Shown: positions 1 to 13,185 of the stretch, in pieces
Layout: the number at the start of each line of letters is the position of its first letter
How positions within the stretch are numbered: the first letter of the stretch is position 1
NCBI GenBank assembly: GCA_018389105.1
Contig: JACATO010000648.1
Coordinates: forward strand, 2,400,746 to 2,464,745
Direction of reading: 5' to 3'
Source of the DNA: Nautilus pompilius
Taxonomy: Eukaryota > Mollusca > Cephalopoda > Nautilida > Nautilidae
DNA length: 64,000 bases
Made by a program: the position numbers and the translations under genes
Notes under the pieces: model-generated
Databases searched by the model: none
What the model was told of the DNA's origin: nothing
Seen by the model: the letters and a program-made list of their open reading frames with translations, nothing else

Positions 1-200
1 CAGCAAACTGACTAATAACACTAGGTAACAAAAATTTAGTTAATTTCATTTTTAAACATTTCTCATGGCATTCTGCATGTCAAATACAGTTCCAGCATTG
101 GATTTTGGTAAATGTCAAGCATATTAGAAATAATTATACCATTATAGTTGATAGAATGGGTGCACAATGTGGAACATCCTAAAAATTCCTGGATTTTTTA

Positions 201-290
201 GAACTTTCTAGAATATTCTATCACTTTCTGGAACATTCTAGCTCTTTCTAGAAGTTTCTAAGACTTCCATCCATAAACCAAGGTATATAA
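201..290 (+). promoter_or_regulatory. Heat-shock-element array followed by TATA box
   Basis: From 201 to 260 the sequence is six consecutive 10-bp blocks of the form GAAnnTTCnn. Four blocks keep GAA (201, 211, 231, 251) and two are degenerate (TCA at 221, GCT at 241); all six keep TTC in register. This is the alternating inverted 5-bp unit layout bound by trimeric heat shock factor. A TATA box (TATATAA, 284-290) follows 24 bp after the array, and the first ATG of the decayed gene downstream is at 365. The geometry array-TATA-ATG is that of a heat-shock promoter. Activity is inference; the gene behind it is broken. Confidence 0.7.
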
Positions 291-364
291 ACTCTTGTGC
301 ACACTTAGCCCATATGAAATAAAAGCATTTAACAGGTGATTTTTAATTCTGTTATTAAGTAAGA

Positions 365-2032
365 ATGGCTGCAAATCGGAAATGCAAGCTCTCTGTAGAC
401 TCATTTTGTTATGTTTGTGAATTCTATGACTGCAAGATCACACCGAACAATAAATTTTCACTGGCCTGTGAATCGTACTTTGGAATGAAGATTGGTGATC
501 AAGATAAAGCATGGGCACCTCATGTGGCTTGTGGAACATGCAGATCAGCGCTAGAAGGATGGTTAAGAGATCACAAAGCGATGCCATTTGCTATCCCTCG
601 CATTTGGCGAGATCCTAAGAATCACATAGATGACTGTTACTTTTGTCTAGTGGATGTGTCAAGATTCAGGAACACCAAAAACAGACATGATGTTGTGTAT
701 CCAAATATTCCATCATCCACTGCACCAATTCCACACAATGATGACTTTCCAGTGCCACAGCCACAATCCAAATCCAAAGAAGCAGATTCATCAGAAAGTG
801 AAAATTCACCTGTAGATGAAAACTATGGTTCTGACTTAATTTCAAAGTCTTATTTTCCAAATCAGTAAAAACTGAATGACTTTGTACGAGATTTAGATTT
901 AACAAAATCTAACGCTGAACTCCTTATATCAGGCTGGAAGAATGGAATCTCTTGAATAGCAGTTGTAAATCTACATCTTCCAGAAAGAGCCATGAAAAAT
1001 TCTCAAGATACCTCTCAGCGAATGGCAGATTGTGCTTCTGCAGTGACATTAATAGCTTGTTTTATGAAATGGGTATTATGCACGATCCTACTGAAAGGTG
1101 TCTCTTTATTGACAGTTCGGTGAGAAGTCTCAAAATAGTCCTTCACAATGGAAACAAATATCCATGGATACCCATTGGCCATTCTGTACATATGAAGGAG
1201 GATTATGGAAATGTTAAGTTTCTGCTGGAGAAAATTGACTACAAAAACATAACTGGGATTTTTGTGGAGATTTTAAGATGATTGGTTTTTTGAAAGGACT
1301 GCAAGAAGGGTTCACAAAATACTCATGCTTTCTCTGCCTTTGAGATAGTCGTGCCACATCACAGCATTACAGAAGAGTGGTGTGGCCAGCCAGAGATCAG
1401 TTTATTCCCTGAACATAAAATGAATATGAGCCCTTGGTGAGATCAGAAAACACCCTCATGACTCCACTGCACATAAAACTGGGGCTTCTGAAGCTGGTCA
1501 TTAAAGATCTTAACACAGAAAGTGAAGCATTCCAACACATTTGCGAATTGTTTCCAAATCTTTAAGAAGCAAAAGTAAAAGGTAAGATTTCTGTTGGGTC
1601 GAAAGTTCGTCAAGTGCTCAAATCAGAAGAAAAGATGTCAGAACAAGAAAAACAAATATAGAAGGCATTTTGTTTAGTTGTCAGAAGAAACTTCCTGGGA
1701 AACAGAAGTGAAAAATATATACAATTGATTGAAGATTTAATCAATGAGTGTGAAAAGCTTGGATGCAGAATCTCTCAAGCTTCACGTCCTTTATTCTCAT
1801 CTAGATTTCTTCAAAGAGAACATGGAATATTTCAGTGAAGAGCATGGTAAAGAGATTTCACCAAGACATCCTAACAATGCAAAAGAAATATCAGCAAAGA
1901 TGGGATGTCAGAATGATGGGTGACTATATTGGGGGTCTAATTCGTGGTGACACTTCAATGTATAGAAGTCCGAAAAGTTGTGCAATTTAGATTTTTGCTG
2001 TACTTAATAATTAAATAAATGTAATGAATAAA
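365..2032 (+). pseudogene. Decayed CxxC-rich gene of a repetitive invertebrate family
   Basis: An open frame from ATG 365 to 868 encodes 167 residues with three paired cysteines of zinc-ribbon type (CYVC, CGTC, CYFC) and a serine/acid-rich tail. Homologous-looking coding sequence then continues in shifting frames: 952-1281 is open, and downstream fragments (for example around 1470-1560, 1660-1760 and 1780-1960) still read as protein but are broken by stops and frameshifts. AATAAA signals lie at 2014 and 2027. From memory the sequence resembles a large family of multi-copy uncharacterised proteins seen in arthropods and other invertebrates; I cannot name its function. The copy is dead as a full-length gene, though the first 167 codons are intact and sit behind a heat-shock-like promoter. 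It could be a mobile element cargo or a host multigene family. Confidence 0.75.
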
Positions 2033-2059
2033 CTTTTTTCATGAGTTAAAATGATTTTT

Positions 2060-5000
2060 TTTTTGGTTTGGGAAAAGTTAGTTAGTTGTACCCGTATTAT
2101 CAGTAATGATGTGTTATAAAATGTTTAAAGTAACATTCTGAGTGAAAAACTGACACTTTAGAAAAAACCAGAGTGCTGTTAGTAAGCAGCTCACCAAACC
2201 CGACCATTGCTGGTAGCGGTGGTTAATAGACAAATCAATTTTAAAATTGCATTCATAAGCATTTCTTTTTCCTACTGACTTTGTATAAGCCATGATGGTT
2301 CATCGTAAAAATTGAAAAAGTAATGTGTGCGCTGTTTAGTAACGTATTTGGCTGCACAAAATCTGAGACAGAACTATTCACATGGAACATTATACCATTA
2401 ACACAACTGAAAAATAGATTTATCAGCATTGTCACATCCAATCTCTCAGCAGGATCCTCGTCAGTATTCAAAATTTGGGATCCCCCAGGATGAGGGGGAA
2501 ATGATGCACAACCTTAGTACACCATTGTTTAAGTGAAAAAATGTGTGCTTCACCTGCAAATGACATTTGTGGACAGTGGCCAGTTAATCTCTGCAGTGGA
2601 AGGCCTAGTGTTTCTGGACTAGTCTGCCAGCACCAGATGATGGAATGGCACTTCAGCAATGTATATCCACATTTAACTTCTAGTCCTAAAGGTCAGCAGC
2701 CTTTTTGCTTTATGGAGCAGATATCCTGCAGAAGATATCCACCGGGTCAAAACATCAGAGTTGGCAAGTCTGTCTGTTTTCCATGTCCTGTGGGGTTCAC
2801 TTGTATCTCAACTTAGTCATTGGTGACCATACCACCATGTTAAGTCCAGAAAATTTTGTTTTAAGTTTAATGGTAAAAATAACTGCAAACTGTCATGGGT
2901 TTTCATTTTGTGAATATATAGTGCCAAGGAAGAATAAATGGTATCAATGCCTAATATTTGATCAACTTCATGTTTTCACTGCTCAGCACAAGTTCAAAGG
3001 TGCTGACAAATCCAAAAGATTCTTCCTTCACATGTTGTGATTTTTGTTTATTTCCTTTGTATGTAAAAGTAAAATACAGTCAGCATGTCTTTCATATTGA
3101 AATGTTTTAAGCAATGTCAGCCAGCAACTGCTCACCAAATCTCAGCAGGCTGCCTTTCCGTCAATATTCTTTATCTGCACTTTGTTAACCCACTGAGAAA
3201 TACAAAATATTTATTGACCATTTAATTTTGATCTGTAGCCAAATGCAGGAAGCAATTTTACGATCGCCTGTAATGACACATGGCCAATTCCCCACGGGGC
3301 ACTGAAAATACTGTCCATAAGTTGTCCCCATAACGCATGTTGATGACACAAACTGCACAACTGCTGATGCTTTCAGATTCTTACTTTCCACGCATCACGC
3401 TGAGTCATCTTCAAACGTGCGTGTGTAGCGTTTCTTTTCTAAAATTTTGAGCAAAGTCTGGAGAGTTATAGAGCAAAATGGAAAATTCTGGTTAGCTACA
3501 TCACTTAAATGAGACAAAATTCTGCTTCGTTCGTGCTTGCATCCATAACAAGTAGCTATGCAGAAAACGTAGCAAGATATTCTTCCACATAGTTCATAAT
3601 TATTTCTGCATATGATTTGAAAGCAGATTCACATTTATGTATAAAATTGTGTGTATGTGTGTGTGTGTTGTGTGTGTATATAGACACATACATAATTATA
3701 TTGTGTCAGCATTACAGAATTAAAAATTCCATATCAAGGTTATACTAGGTTTTTTTTAAGTAAATCAGATTTAGAGCTGTCATCCATAGAGGTGATTTTT
3801 TGGGCTTATCAAATTTTAATTTTTTTAAAAGAAATCACGTTTACAATAAATATGAGGATTTAATATAGGATCTGCATTAATCTTAAAGCAAACAAAAAAT
3901 TTGGCTGACATTAGTTTGAAGCGAAAGGGGGTGTTCCATATATCATTTCGCATAATAAAAATTTAATGTAAGGCCGCCATCAATTACAAATAGTCTTTCA
4001 TTTAGAATTTGCATAATAAAAGTTTTATTAGAATTCTAATAATTTCTAATAGGATTGGAATCAATTACATGGGGTTTAGATCCCTTACAAGGCACGAACT
4101 CATGAAGTAACTTTAATATCAGGTTAAAAATTTTTGTTGTACAAAATTCACATCAGTGACTGAGTTTTGTCAGGGCTGATAATCATCAGATAACTTTCAT
4201 ATACGGGCTTACATCGGTGGTTATGTAATTAGTTTCGTACATTTATTTAAGTTAACTTATGATGGGTAGAAACTTGTTTGGCCACTTACCAAGGTATGAG
4301 CAGTTTTTTCACCTGAAGAACCCTTAATGAGATCCCAGGTTGTAGTTTCTTAGTAAACAGTCTGTTTTCATTAAAGCTGCACAGTCAGAGATCAAAGTCC
4401 AGCAATAAGACCAATGGATCATTAGTAACCAGACCGATGGTGGCACAAATATACATTCAACTGTGAGGGAGGAGAAAGTTAATGCGGAGTAGTGGTTTAG
4501 AGAGATAAGACTCTGTGCATTTCACTTTCTTCAGGTTCCAACAACCCAGAAAACAACCCAGTCATTTTTTACACCCTGGCTGCTTTTGATGCGGGGCTGC
4601 ACTTCAGCTGAGGTCGTAAACAAACATCAGTCCAAGGATTTGACTAATGAGACAGAAGTCAGAGAAGGCTTCTCACCAGACCTGTTTAGCTCCACCACCA
4701 ATGGCTGACCATCATTTTTCACTGCGCCCTCTCGGCTTTATCTGTGATGGCTGTCAAAAACTTGGAATACTGGAGCCCCTGATTTATGCTCCGTCTGTCA
4801 GCAAAAATAAATCAGATCTGTGCTGTGATTTTCTGCTGTCACCTGCATTAAGGAAGAAATACGAGAGTCTTCAGTACATGAGAATTTCAGCCTAATGCTT
4901 ACATGGGTGTACAAAGTCTTTGATTGCTAAAAAGCATCCAATTACTTTTGTATTATTTATTTATTTTTTTTTTTCTTTTTATTCTTATTGTAAATGGTTT

Positions 5001-8000
5001 TGATAGAAGTTGGTCAACATCCACCACACTAACAGGTTTTGGGAGTCTGTATACTCAATGTGCTATCTTGTAGTTTCTCAAGAGTTATGTTTAGTTGCCT
5101 GTGTAATTGAATCTATGCCACATAATGGCAGCAGTGCCTTATTAAAGTCACCAGACTAAAATAACCTCTTTTTTTTTTCTTTACCCCTGCTCTCGTGCAT
5201 ATCGACATGTAAGTACATGCACACAGGTAATATACCCCACAAAAATATCAATATTCTGTGTAAACTTGATGAAAAAAAAACAACAAAACTTGCATAAATG
5301 TACCAGTTGTTGTTGTTTCTTGCCATAAATACTGGTTACCAATTTGATATTCCAAACAGTTATTCATTTTGTATGTGTCGTCCTTGTAATATGTATTTGA
5401 CTTGTAGGCTGTATGTATTTCCTAGAATGCATAGAGTACAGCTCACATGCCCTCTTCTGGTCAGTGACTGAAGCAACATAACCGAGGTCAGTAGAAATAG
5501 TCTGCACAGCAAACTAAGTGTCCACCGATCAGTTAGTTTATTTTACCTAAAGAAAACCCCCTTCTCTTCAGACTTTGAAAATTTTACCAATACAAACTAC
5601 ACTGCATTACAAAAATGTCAGTCACTCTTAAACAGATCGCTAGGTGGCAGTACATATTTTCATTGCTGATACTTTCTCAAAATGCAGGATGGAGAAGAAC
5701 TGGTAAAGTGAATGTATGAACTATATCACCTGATGTGTTAATACAGTGCAAGAGTCTGAAGTGTTGTTGTTAAGATCTGTACATAAAGAAAATCACTGTA
5801 ATTCTTTTGGTTTTCAAGCCCATAGTTTACCACAACATATGATGAAGCATGCGAAGCAGCATCATGCTCTTCATGGTGTATTATCTCCTTTTGTGAAGAT
5901 TAGCAATAAAGAGAATATCAAAGACACTGCTAAAAATCATGTATGACAGTTATTTTAATGCCCCCCCCTCCATCTGAGACTAATAATAAAAGTTTAGTTA
6001 TCTAACCTCTGTATGGGCATCACACAAAAGTATAAGCTTCTACCCTTAGTATCTGAGCATTCAGGTGTATTTATTTTTAAAAAATAAGAGCAAGTTTTTA
6101 AACTTAAGCTGAATATTTTAAATCCTCCTTCCCAAACAAATGAAAGTTTTGTGCATTAGCACATATTCTTTTTTCTTTTGTTTTTTGCTATAAAATATTT
6201 GAATACATTCCAGTGTATTCTGAAACATGGCTGCACTGTTAGAACCAATGGGTGTGCACTTTAAATGTGTACCTTGCGATATAATGAATTTCTAGACCAC
6301 TGATTGGGTCTCATTTTTAAAAACTTCATCAGTTCACCTCCCACATAGGTTATTAATGAGCAGCCAGGGCTCTTAAAGAATAAATTAGAAAAGGAACGAG
6401 GAGAAAAAAGTGAAAGTGAAGATTACAAGCAGCAATGTCCAGATATATTAAAACTTTAAAACTGGTGATATTACATCTTGAGATTTAAAAATAAATATTA
6501 CTGCGTTATACTTAAAGTTGAAAAAGTTATCCCTTACGATATGATAGGACAAAAATCACTAAATAAGAAGAAATTCCTTCAAACTGATGTTTTCAATATG
6601 GCTCCCGAATCACTGTTTTCCAGATTTTCTTACTATTATTAGAATTTTGATTCCTTTTCAGAAAGTGCCTACTGTTCTGATCACAGGACAAACAACACAA
6701 CCTTGAAGAATAGTGATGATGATAATAATAATAATAATAAAATTAAGTTTTCACAGCTGATGTACTTAGGACATTTTTACCAATTAGAAAACAGCCTAAA
6801 TGCAGTATCTAGAGAGGGCACTGGCAGCATTAACTAAAGCAGAAAGATTTAAATAAATTGAACAGTGACATCTCATAGGGTCCAACAGAAAACTGCACCA
6901 AGATGAAAACTGGAACCAAACAGAGAGAACAAAAAGAATAAAATAATAAAGTCTAGAAACACTAAAACAGTTCAGAGGATTTCATTTTTAAATAGGGTTT
7001 TTTGACCATTCTCAGATGATTTTAAGGATTCTTCCTATTTCGATTTTCCAAAATACGAAATGAGCTGAAGAATTCACAAGTACATTTTATCACCTATGAC
7101 CATCAACCTACATAATTCTTCCAGCTTTCACCAGGCTGATCATCTGTTCTAGTGGCAAGTCTGGTGGGATATGATTAAAACGTTTCCATTCTCCTTCTCT
7201 TTACTTTTCTCTCTCTCATTTAAGATTCTGTTTAAGTCAGGTCGATTACTTTCTGAAAGAAAAAAAATGGGGTTGGGGACTATTTATAACAATAAACTTT
7301 AATTTGTTTTGGCAGCTAAATAAGTTGAAAAAAAATGCTCTTGTCTGAGATCTTAAAATTAATTTATCAGAAAATTTTTTTTTTTTAAAAAAAAAAAGAA
7401 ACTATATGGTTTGCTCTAATTATCTGGTTTGGTTTTGAATAACTAAATTTTTTCTCATTCTCATTAATGTTTTATACATCATAACCACCTTCCATAACCT
7501 TGTCATTTTACTTCAATAAACTATCCTACTCTTGTTAATTATTCCAGTGTTTCTCACATCTCAAAAACAACAAAGTAACTGCTTTATTCTTCTGTTCACC
7601 ATTTGTAAAGAAAATTGTTCACAATCACTTAATGAGTTCACAAGAACAGCTATCATCTTTCATGATTACATTATTTTCAGAAATCATGCAGAGATGCAGC
7701 TTTCTTTTGAACTTGGTCAAAAGGTTGAGATACTGTTTCCATGGCGATGTGATAATCAAGATGGCTGTTGATTCTTCAGATCAAAGAAAATGACTATTTA
7801 AAGGTTTTGGCACTTTTTCCCAGTATGAAAATCATATACAAATGATTGTCATCTCACTACAGTTTCCCTTTAAGTCTGTATATTATTGGATAGACAGTCA
7901 ATGGTAATTCTGCCTATCTGCATTATCTTGCCACTTGAAAAGCAACAGGAAATCTTGTGCACCTGGAGATAAAGGTCACTAAGGCAGCCATGGCTAAAAT

Positions 8001-8230
8001 ACCTCAAACAATCATAATCTATTTGACAAAAGCTAAATATAAATATATATAAAAAGTGACACATTTCAGTCTCAAAGTCCACTGTAAGTTTACCCCCCCC
8101 CAGTAAGAATTAAAACGAACTAAAAAGTAAATAATACTTTGATCTGAAAAAAAAACAAAAAAAACTGCAATATAATTTATTTACCTTCACTTTGAACAAC
8201 CAACCATAGCGTTGTTGTTGTTTGTTGTTT
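2060..8230. other. AT-rich noncoding stretch
   Basis: No convincing gene is visible beyond one coding-like patch at 2541-3040, annotated separately. The stretch holds homopolymer runs, a short GT-rich run near 3655-3680, an ATA-type run near 6720-6740, and one GGGARRTAAC motif just beyond it at 8501. The open frames of 60-110 codons in this stretch lack splice signals and protein-like composition. Confidence 0.6.
2541..3040 (+). pseudogene. Possible eroded coding patch, unidentified
   Basis: Two overlapping plus-strand frames look protein-like and run on from one another: 2541-2816 (91 codons, with the phrase CGQWPVNLCSGRPSVSGL) and 2705-3040 (111 codons, ending in a basic FKGADKSKRFFLHML stretch). 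The handover from one frame to the other near 2705-2816 would be a single frameshift, which suggests an old coding sequence that has decayed rather than chance. No splice sites frame it and I do not recognise the family. It may equally be a fragment of a transposable element or random open sequence. Confidence 0.25.
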
Positions 8231-8239
8231 TTTCTTTAG

Positions 8240-8247
8240 TATAAAAG
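8240..8247 (+). promoter_or_regulatory. TATA box (TATAAAAG)
   Basis: A consensus TATAAAAG lies 58 bp upstream of the ATG at 8298. A transcript start 25-32 bp downstream would fall near 8265-8275, leaving a short leader before a signal-peptide exon. Confidence 0.55.
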
Positions 8248-8297
8248 TGGTATATAGAACAAACCACTGGACCAAACCTCAGACAGCAGGTGAGAAA

Positions 8298-10123
8298 ATG
8301 GCCACGACTAAGATTCAAGACATCTCAGCATGGTTCTGTATTATCCTAGCTGTGGTGGGTAAGTTCACCTGATTAAATTGAAATTTTCCACGCCCGTTAA
8401 AAAGAACAGTTATTCAGGGTTGTCAGCAATAAGACAGACATTATTTTTTTTACCTGAGTTAATAATAATAACAATTGAGGAAATGTGCCATATGATTGAA
8501 GGGAAGTAACTTTTACTTAGCACTCTGCAAAAGCTTTATCGGTATTAGTAATTGTATTAGAAATACATAATGAATCAATATTATTCTGTTTGAAAACAGC
8601 CCCATCACCAATGAGATCAATAACAATAAACATTTATTATCCAGTACATAGAGGTGTGTATATTCACAGATGGAATACGATGTCACATTCCGCGTGATTC
8701 CCAAAAGCTTTTATCATCACTGCTTGAATGGTCCTACCTTTCATTGACGTTTCAAACCTTCCCTTTCCTGTCAGTCTTCAGAATCTGATGAAGCCAGCAG
8801 CAGCTGAAGATTCCGAAAACATCAGTAAAAGTAGGATTGCCACTGTGACGTTTGATGTAAAGTTAAAAGTCCATTGCAGGTTGGCAATCAGTTGTGACCC
8901 AGAAGCCTCTGCAGGCTGCTACTTGTGAGGTTAGCCAGGTCAGTAAATGGAGGTTGTGTCTCTCTCAAGCTGGGGTCTATCGAGTCAATGGTAGCACCAT
9001 AGTGACTCCAGGTAAACTAAAAACAGTCTGCAGGTGAGTACGAGCACATGTTGAGTGTACCAGTTCTGATGGGAGTTCTCCAATAGAAAGCAATTCTTCT
9101 TTTTGTTGTTGTTGGAATTCTTACAAATTTGACAGCAATTTTTCTGTTGTTAAAAATGTTAATCTGTTAACAGGCAATGCTTAGATTCAAAGAAGGATGC
9201 CAAACTAAAAATGCTGTTACCTTTTTCTGGGTATTAACAGGTTGCAACTGGGTGTCAATCATTTTAGCCAGTCCGACGCTCCGCATCTAAAAGTGCTCCT
9301 CTGGCATACAACCGATGCTCCCTCCACACATGTAGCAACCAGCTACATCCAAGATGACCCTGCCTACTATTAAAACACTCGGGTTCCTTTCCTAGTCTTT
9401 GGCGTTCAGGTTGCGGTACAGTCAGCAGCAGAGCAAACCCTGACCGAGAGGCAAACCAGGAATGGGTGCTGTGGGTTTCTGTGCCAGCAGCCCCTGTGCC
9501 CACAGCACACGGGAAAGGGGCCAAAAACCGGAAATCAAAAGACATTTTTTGCTCCATGTATGAAGCATGCTCAAAGCTCACATCTACATCACAAACTGAA
9601 TACATGCTTTCCTATGCTTGGCTTGACCTTCCCTGTACTACTGTTTCATCCTGAAAATTAGCAGCAAGTCTGTTCCCTGCCGAGAAAAGTCTGCGAGTCC
9701 CCCCCCCCCCCGCACCTCGACCCACTTTTTCTTCTTCTTTTTTTTTTTTTATTCACAGAAATTTAAATAAACTGTTGCTGTGCATAGATGAGGGCTTGGA
9801 ACTATGTCCAGAGGCATTCACTTTACAAGCAATTAGCGGGGCCGACCTCACATCGTACAAGATCGCTTACAGCGGACTGTGTGGAAACATGAAAAGTAAC
9901 AAAAAATCTTACAACAGAAAAAAAAAAAAGTTTTCTATAAGTTTCTTTTTTTGTTGTTTAACTTAACATAATAACAAAGTTACCATGGAAACCAGAAAGG
10001 AAGATTCTCCACACACACCCGCCAAAACATTCTCATGTTGAGATGAGCTGGTAGTGACATAATGTTAAAAACTGTTGAAAACAAAGACTGAAGAAATTCA
10101 CTAATTTCAGCAACCAATTGTCT

Positions 10124-10181
<58 letters not shown>

Positions 10182-12630
10182 GAGGTAGTTCCCCATTTTG
10201 TCGCTGTTGACTCTCTCTCTCTCTTATATCCACTTATCTTTCTTCCATTCTCTCTACAAACTACATCATGCTGGACACGCACAGACACAGTAGGCTGCAT
10301 TCTCCCCTTAATAAGACCCTTAAGCAGACACGAAGCCATACCTTGTTTTGTTTCTAATTTCATATCATAAAAACATGTTGGAAAAAACCTCGAGAGATGT
10401 TCCTAGTAATTTAACACGAAACGCTGAATTAAAACTCCTCCCATTTTTCTCATTAATCTTGTTATCAATCACCCCTTTTTTCCTACTGACGTGGTAATCA
10501 CCAAAAATGTTGCTTGGGAAATTACCGCGTAATAGCAAGCAAATTTCCTTTACGTCAAAAATCAAAACAAGTACACCTTAACTTGCCTTTTACTTAACCC
10601 AGAATCTCAATACTTATCAAACATCTATGGGCATCACCATAGCTCTTCTGTGTAAGAAGACTACAAACAACTTTGTGCACATCATAGTTGTGCAAAGACG
10701 GCGAGTGCCACATAAGCTGCACAGGCAGGTATTACATCCCTACTTTTTTTCTTCTCACTTCAAAAACAAAAAACCCATTGCCACAAGCATAGCACTGCCC
10801 AACATACTGCTACAAGGATATGCAAGCAGCTGTCTGTTTTCTGTATCTGATCACATACAACTGGTAATCTTAGTAATGAAATTGAATCGTGCATAGTAGT
10901 GACCTGTGCTAAGTGGAAATTTCAGCTTTCCTTAAAGTTCCCCTGTGGCCAAAATTACCTAAACTTCATGGCAAAAGCCCCACAACTAACCCCGCAACTT
11001 CTCTCAACTGGCTATGGTTAGAAATCCATTCTGAGCAGTCACCCATCGGCCATTAGTGGAGTTCTAAATCACAAAAATGACAGCATTCTGCAGCATAATC
11101 TCAAGCTCACAGTTCACATTCACACTTAACATTCATTTTTTAAAAAAAAATAAGGAAGTGTTTTCGCGTTGTTTTAGAGAGTCAACAGATCTCATGCATG
11201 TGTGCATACATTTCAGCTTACCTGGAAGGCTACAGTTGCTACAAACAGTTCTCTCTCCACCTGACGGCCTGCGTCAGCGTATTGAAAGGCAATTTCATGA
11301 AGAAAGTTATTGCTCTACTTTCCAAAAGGATCACAAAAAAGCAGTATTACAGTCAAATGTGTCTGTAAGTATAACCCATAATCCTTTACATTCACACCTC
11401 TGTTGCCATCCTTATTAGTTCAAATGCAACCAATCAGATTTGGCAGCCAAATTTTGCCAAAACTGCCCGGTTAAGTTGTCTACGTTACTTTCCTTTACAG
11501 TTTAACTGTAAGTTGGTACAAGGATCAGTAATGAAGCCTAATTAATTAGAGAAAATCCCACTGGTCCATAAAATCCCCTCTGTAATTTTATTCATGCATA
11601 ATGTAACAACTCGAGAAAACATCAGAGCAATCCAAAAGGGGACGGGGTTCAGATCAGTTCATCCGCTTGTGTTATGTCAGGTGTTGCACTGCTACGGCCA
11701 CAGCCAAAAATTTTGCATCACCCCACAAAAAAAAGGAGGGGAACAACAACAAAACTTGTCTTCAGATCTTGCTCCATTTTTCCACTAAGTAGAAAACTAC
11801 AAAGAGGTATGCACTTCAATACGCTAATTTAAGTTTATTATGAGAGTTCAGGAGCTTAATTCAATGTTATCAAGCAAAATTAGAAAATTCTAGGATGGAA
11901 AACTTTTAGCCATCATCTCCCTGAATGTGGTTTGTCTTTAGTGTCGCTCTTGAAATGTACAGGCTGACATTTCACACCTGCGTGCCTGACGCTATACTAA
12001 CCATACGTCTTACAGTCACACACAAATGTTTACATCTTCCTTTGTAAGAAACTCTGTCATGGTTGTTTCAACATAATATTCATGATAAACACCATTTGCA
12101 ATGGCTACCGTGCTGTGATCTGTTGAGCAACAGTAGTACACTGACATTTATAAGTAGAACTAACATCACATTTTGTGGGAATAAAAGTGCAAATTTTTCT
12201 GTAAATAACTGAGGCACATCACTTTCAGTATAACCCCTGTGAGGGAAACATTTCAGCATTGGGAATTTTAGAAGTTTCCTTTTCTGCTAATGTAGACAAG
12301 ACTAACTTGTCTAGTATCCACAATAAACTCCATTTTTATTTCCATTCTCATTTTCTTCCACATTTAGTAACTCTTATAGGTTTTATCCATATTGGCCCTT
12401 ACTTCTTCCACCACACACACACACACAGTGTCAACTTAAAAATTGTTTAAAACTTTAAAGTGAGATGAGTTATTCCCTTTGAATGGTGCCGCTGATGAGT
12501 AGTTAACAAGCTGTTTTTGTTTCTTTTAGTGAATGGAAACAAGCAATTAAGTGCCAAACGAATTTCGCCATCACCTGTGGAAAGCCATTTGCTGATGTAA
12601 TGTATAACTTTGAGATTGCACTATTGCCTG
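8298..12630 (+). CDS. Small secreted cysteine-containing protein, 3' end uncertain
   Basis: Exon 1 (8298-8358) encodes 20 codons plus one base: a polar start MATTKIQDIS and then a hydrophobic AWFCIILAVV, a signal peptide, ending at a perfect GTAAGT donor in phase 1. Exon 2 (11217-11364) follows a CATTTCAG acceptor, is open for 148 nt in phase 1, and ends at another GTAAGT donor in phase 2. Exon 3 (12530-12630) follows a TTTTTGTTTCTTTTAG acceptor, is open in phase 2 and ends at GTATGT in phase 1. The phases match at both joins. The mature part has cysteine pairs with C-10-C then C-8-C-7-C spacing (for example CLEWKQAIKC, then CGKPF), suggesting a small disulfide-bonded helical domain. I do not recognise the family. 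A terminal exon is proposed separately. Introns are about 2.9 and 1.2 kb. Confidence rests on the agreement of TATA, signal peptide, splice sites and phase. Confidence 0.55.
10126..10183. repeat. (AAT)n microsatellite
   Basis: About nineteen uninterrupted AAT units. The long isoleucine or tyrosine runs it encodes on the minus strand are artefacts of the repeat. Confidence 0.95.
11825..11925 (+). repeat. Copy of a dispersed AT-rich repeat (3' part)
   Basis: The segment with ATCAAGCAAAATTAGAAAAT matches, with scattered differences, the segment at 26355-26400 (ATCAAGCGAAATTAGAAAGT) and the surrounding 80-90 bases also align by eye. It appears to be the end part of the same repeat family found within NXT intron 2. 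Confidence 0.45.
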
Positions 12631-12768
12631 GTATGTGCAAGAAGGTGATGTCTACCACATCCAAATATGACACCATATATAATTCAACACACCATCCAGC
12701 TCCCACACTGCTGCTTTTCCTACTTGCTACTTTGTTCATGTTAGTGTGCGCAAATCTATAAATCTTAC

Positions 12769-12857
12769 CTGTTCCTATATCTTCATCTGTCTCTGCCAAC
12801 AAGTAACTCCTGCCTCTTCATGTCAAAGACCGTCGTGAATGCTTTCAAAACTGCAGC
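12769..12857 (-). other. Orphan minus-strand exon-like segment
   Basis: On the minus strand a very strong acceptor (a long T-run ending TTCAG) precedes an 89-nt segment ending at CAG|GTAAGA. One frame reads AAVLKAFTTVFDMKRQELLV and then meets a TGA before the donor; the other two frames stop earlier. It could be a last coding exon with an intron in the 3' UTR, an untranslated exon, or chance. No upstream partner exon was found. Confidence 0.2.
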
Positions 12858-13185
12858 CTGAAAAAAAAAAAAAAGTTCAATTTAATGCGCATAAGCTGCC
12901 CGCAAGGAACTGAAGACAGAATATGATGCATGAACAGATTTTGCTTTATCCCTTCGAGGTAATTAGGAAAATGAAGGCTTCAGTTTCAGATAATTAATTC
13001 AATCAAGTTACATAACTCTGCTAAGCCTGCACTTATTTAGCAGATAATAGCTGCTGCTGTGAGGTTACATCTTAGTTAGCAATTCTTGCATAAGAATATA
13101 ACAAAGTTAATTTAAACAATATTTTATATTCTATTTAACTCTTTTACGCTGATATCGTTTAGTTTTCCAATTGATGTCTTTAAAG

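Noticed and set aside
8970-9033. 64-nt exon-like segment with acceptor TCTCTCAAG and donor CAG|GTGAGT
   Set aside because: It fits exon 1 by phase but leaves in phase 2, which is incompatible with the better exon at 11217; it would fit exon 3 only by skipping 11217. Kept only as an outside alternative.
9264-9605. 113-codon minus-strand frame
   Set aside because: No splice sites, motif or start context; composition is not convincing.
11222-11267. Minus-strand exon reading RQVERELFVATVAFQ with a GTAAGC donor
   Set aside because: Antisense to the stronger plus-strand exon 11217-11364, and no partner exon was found.
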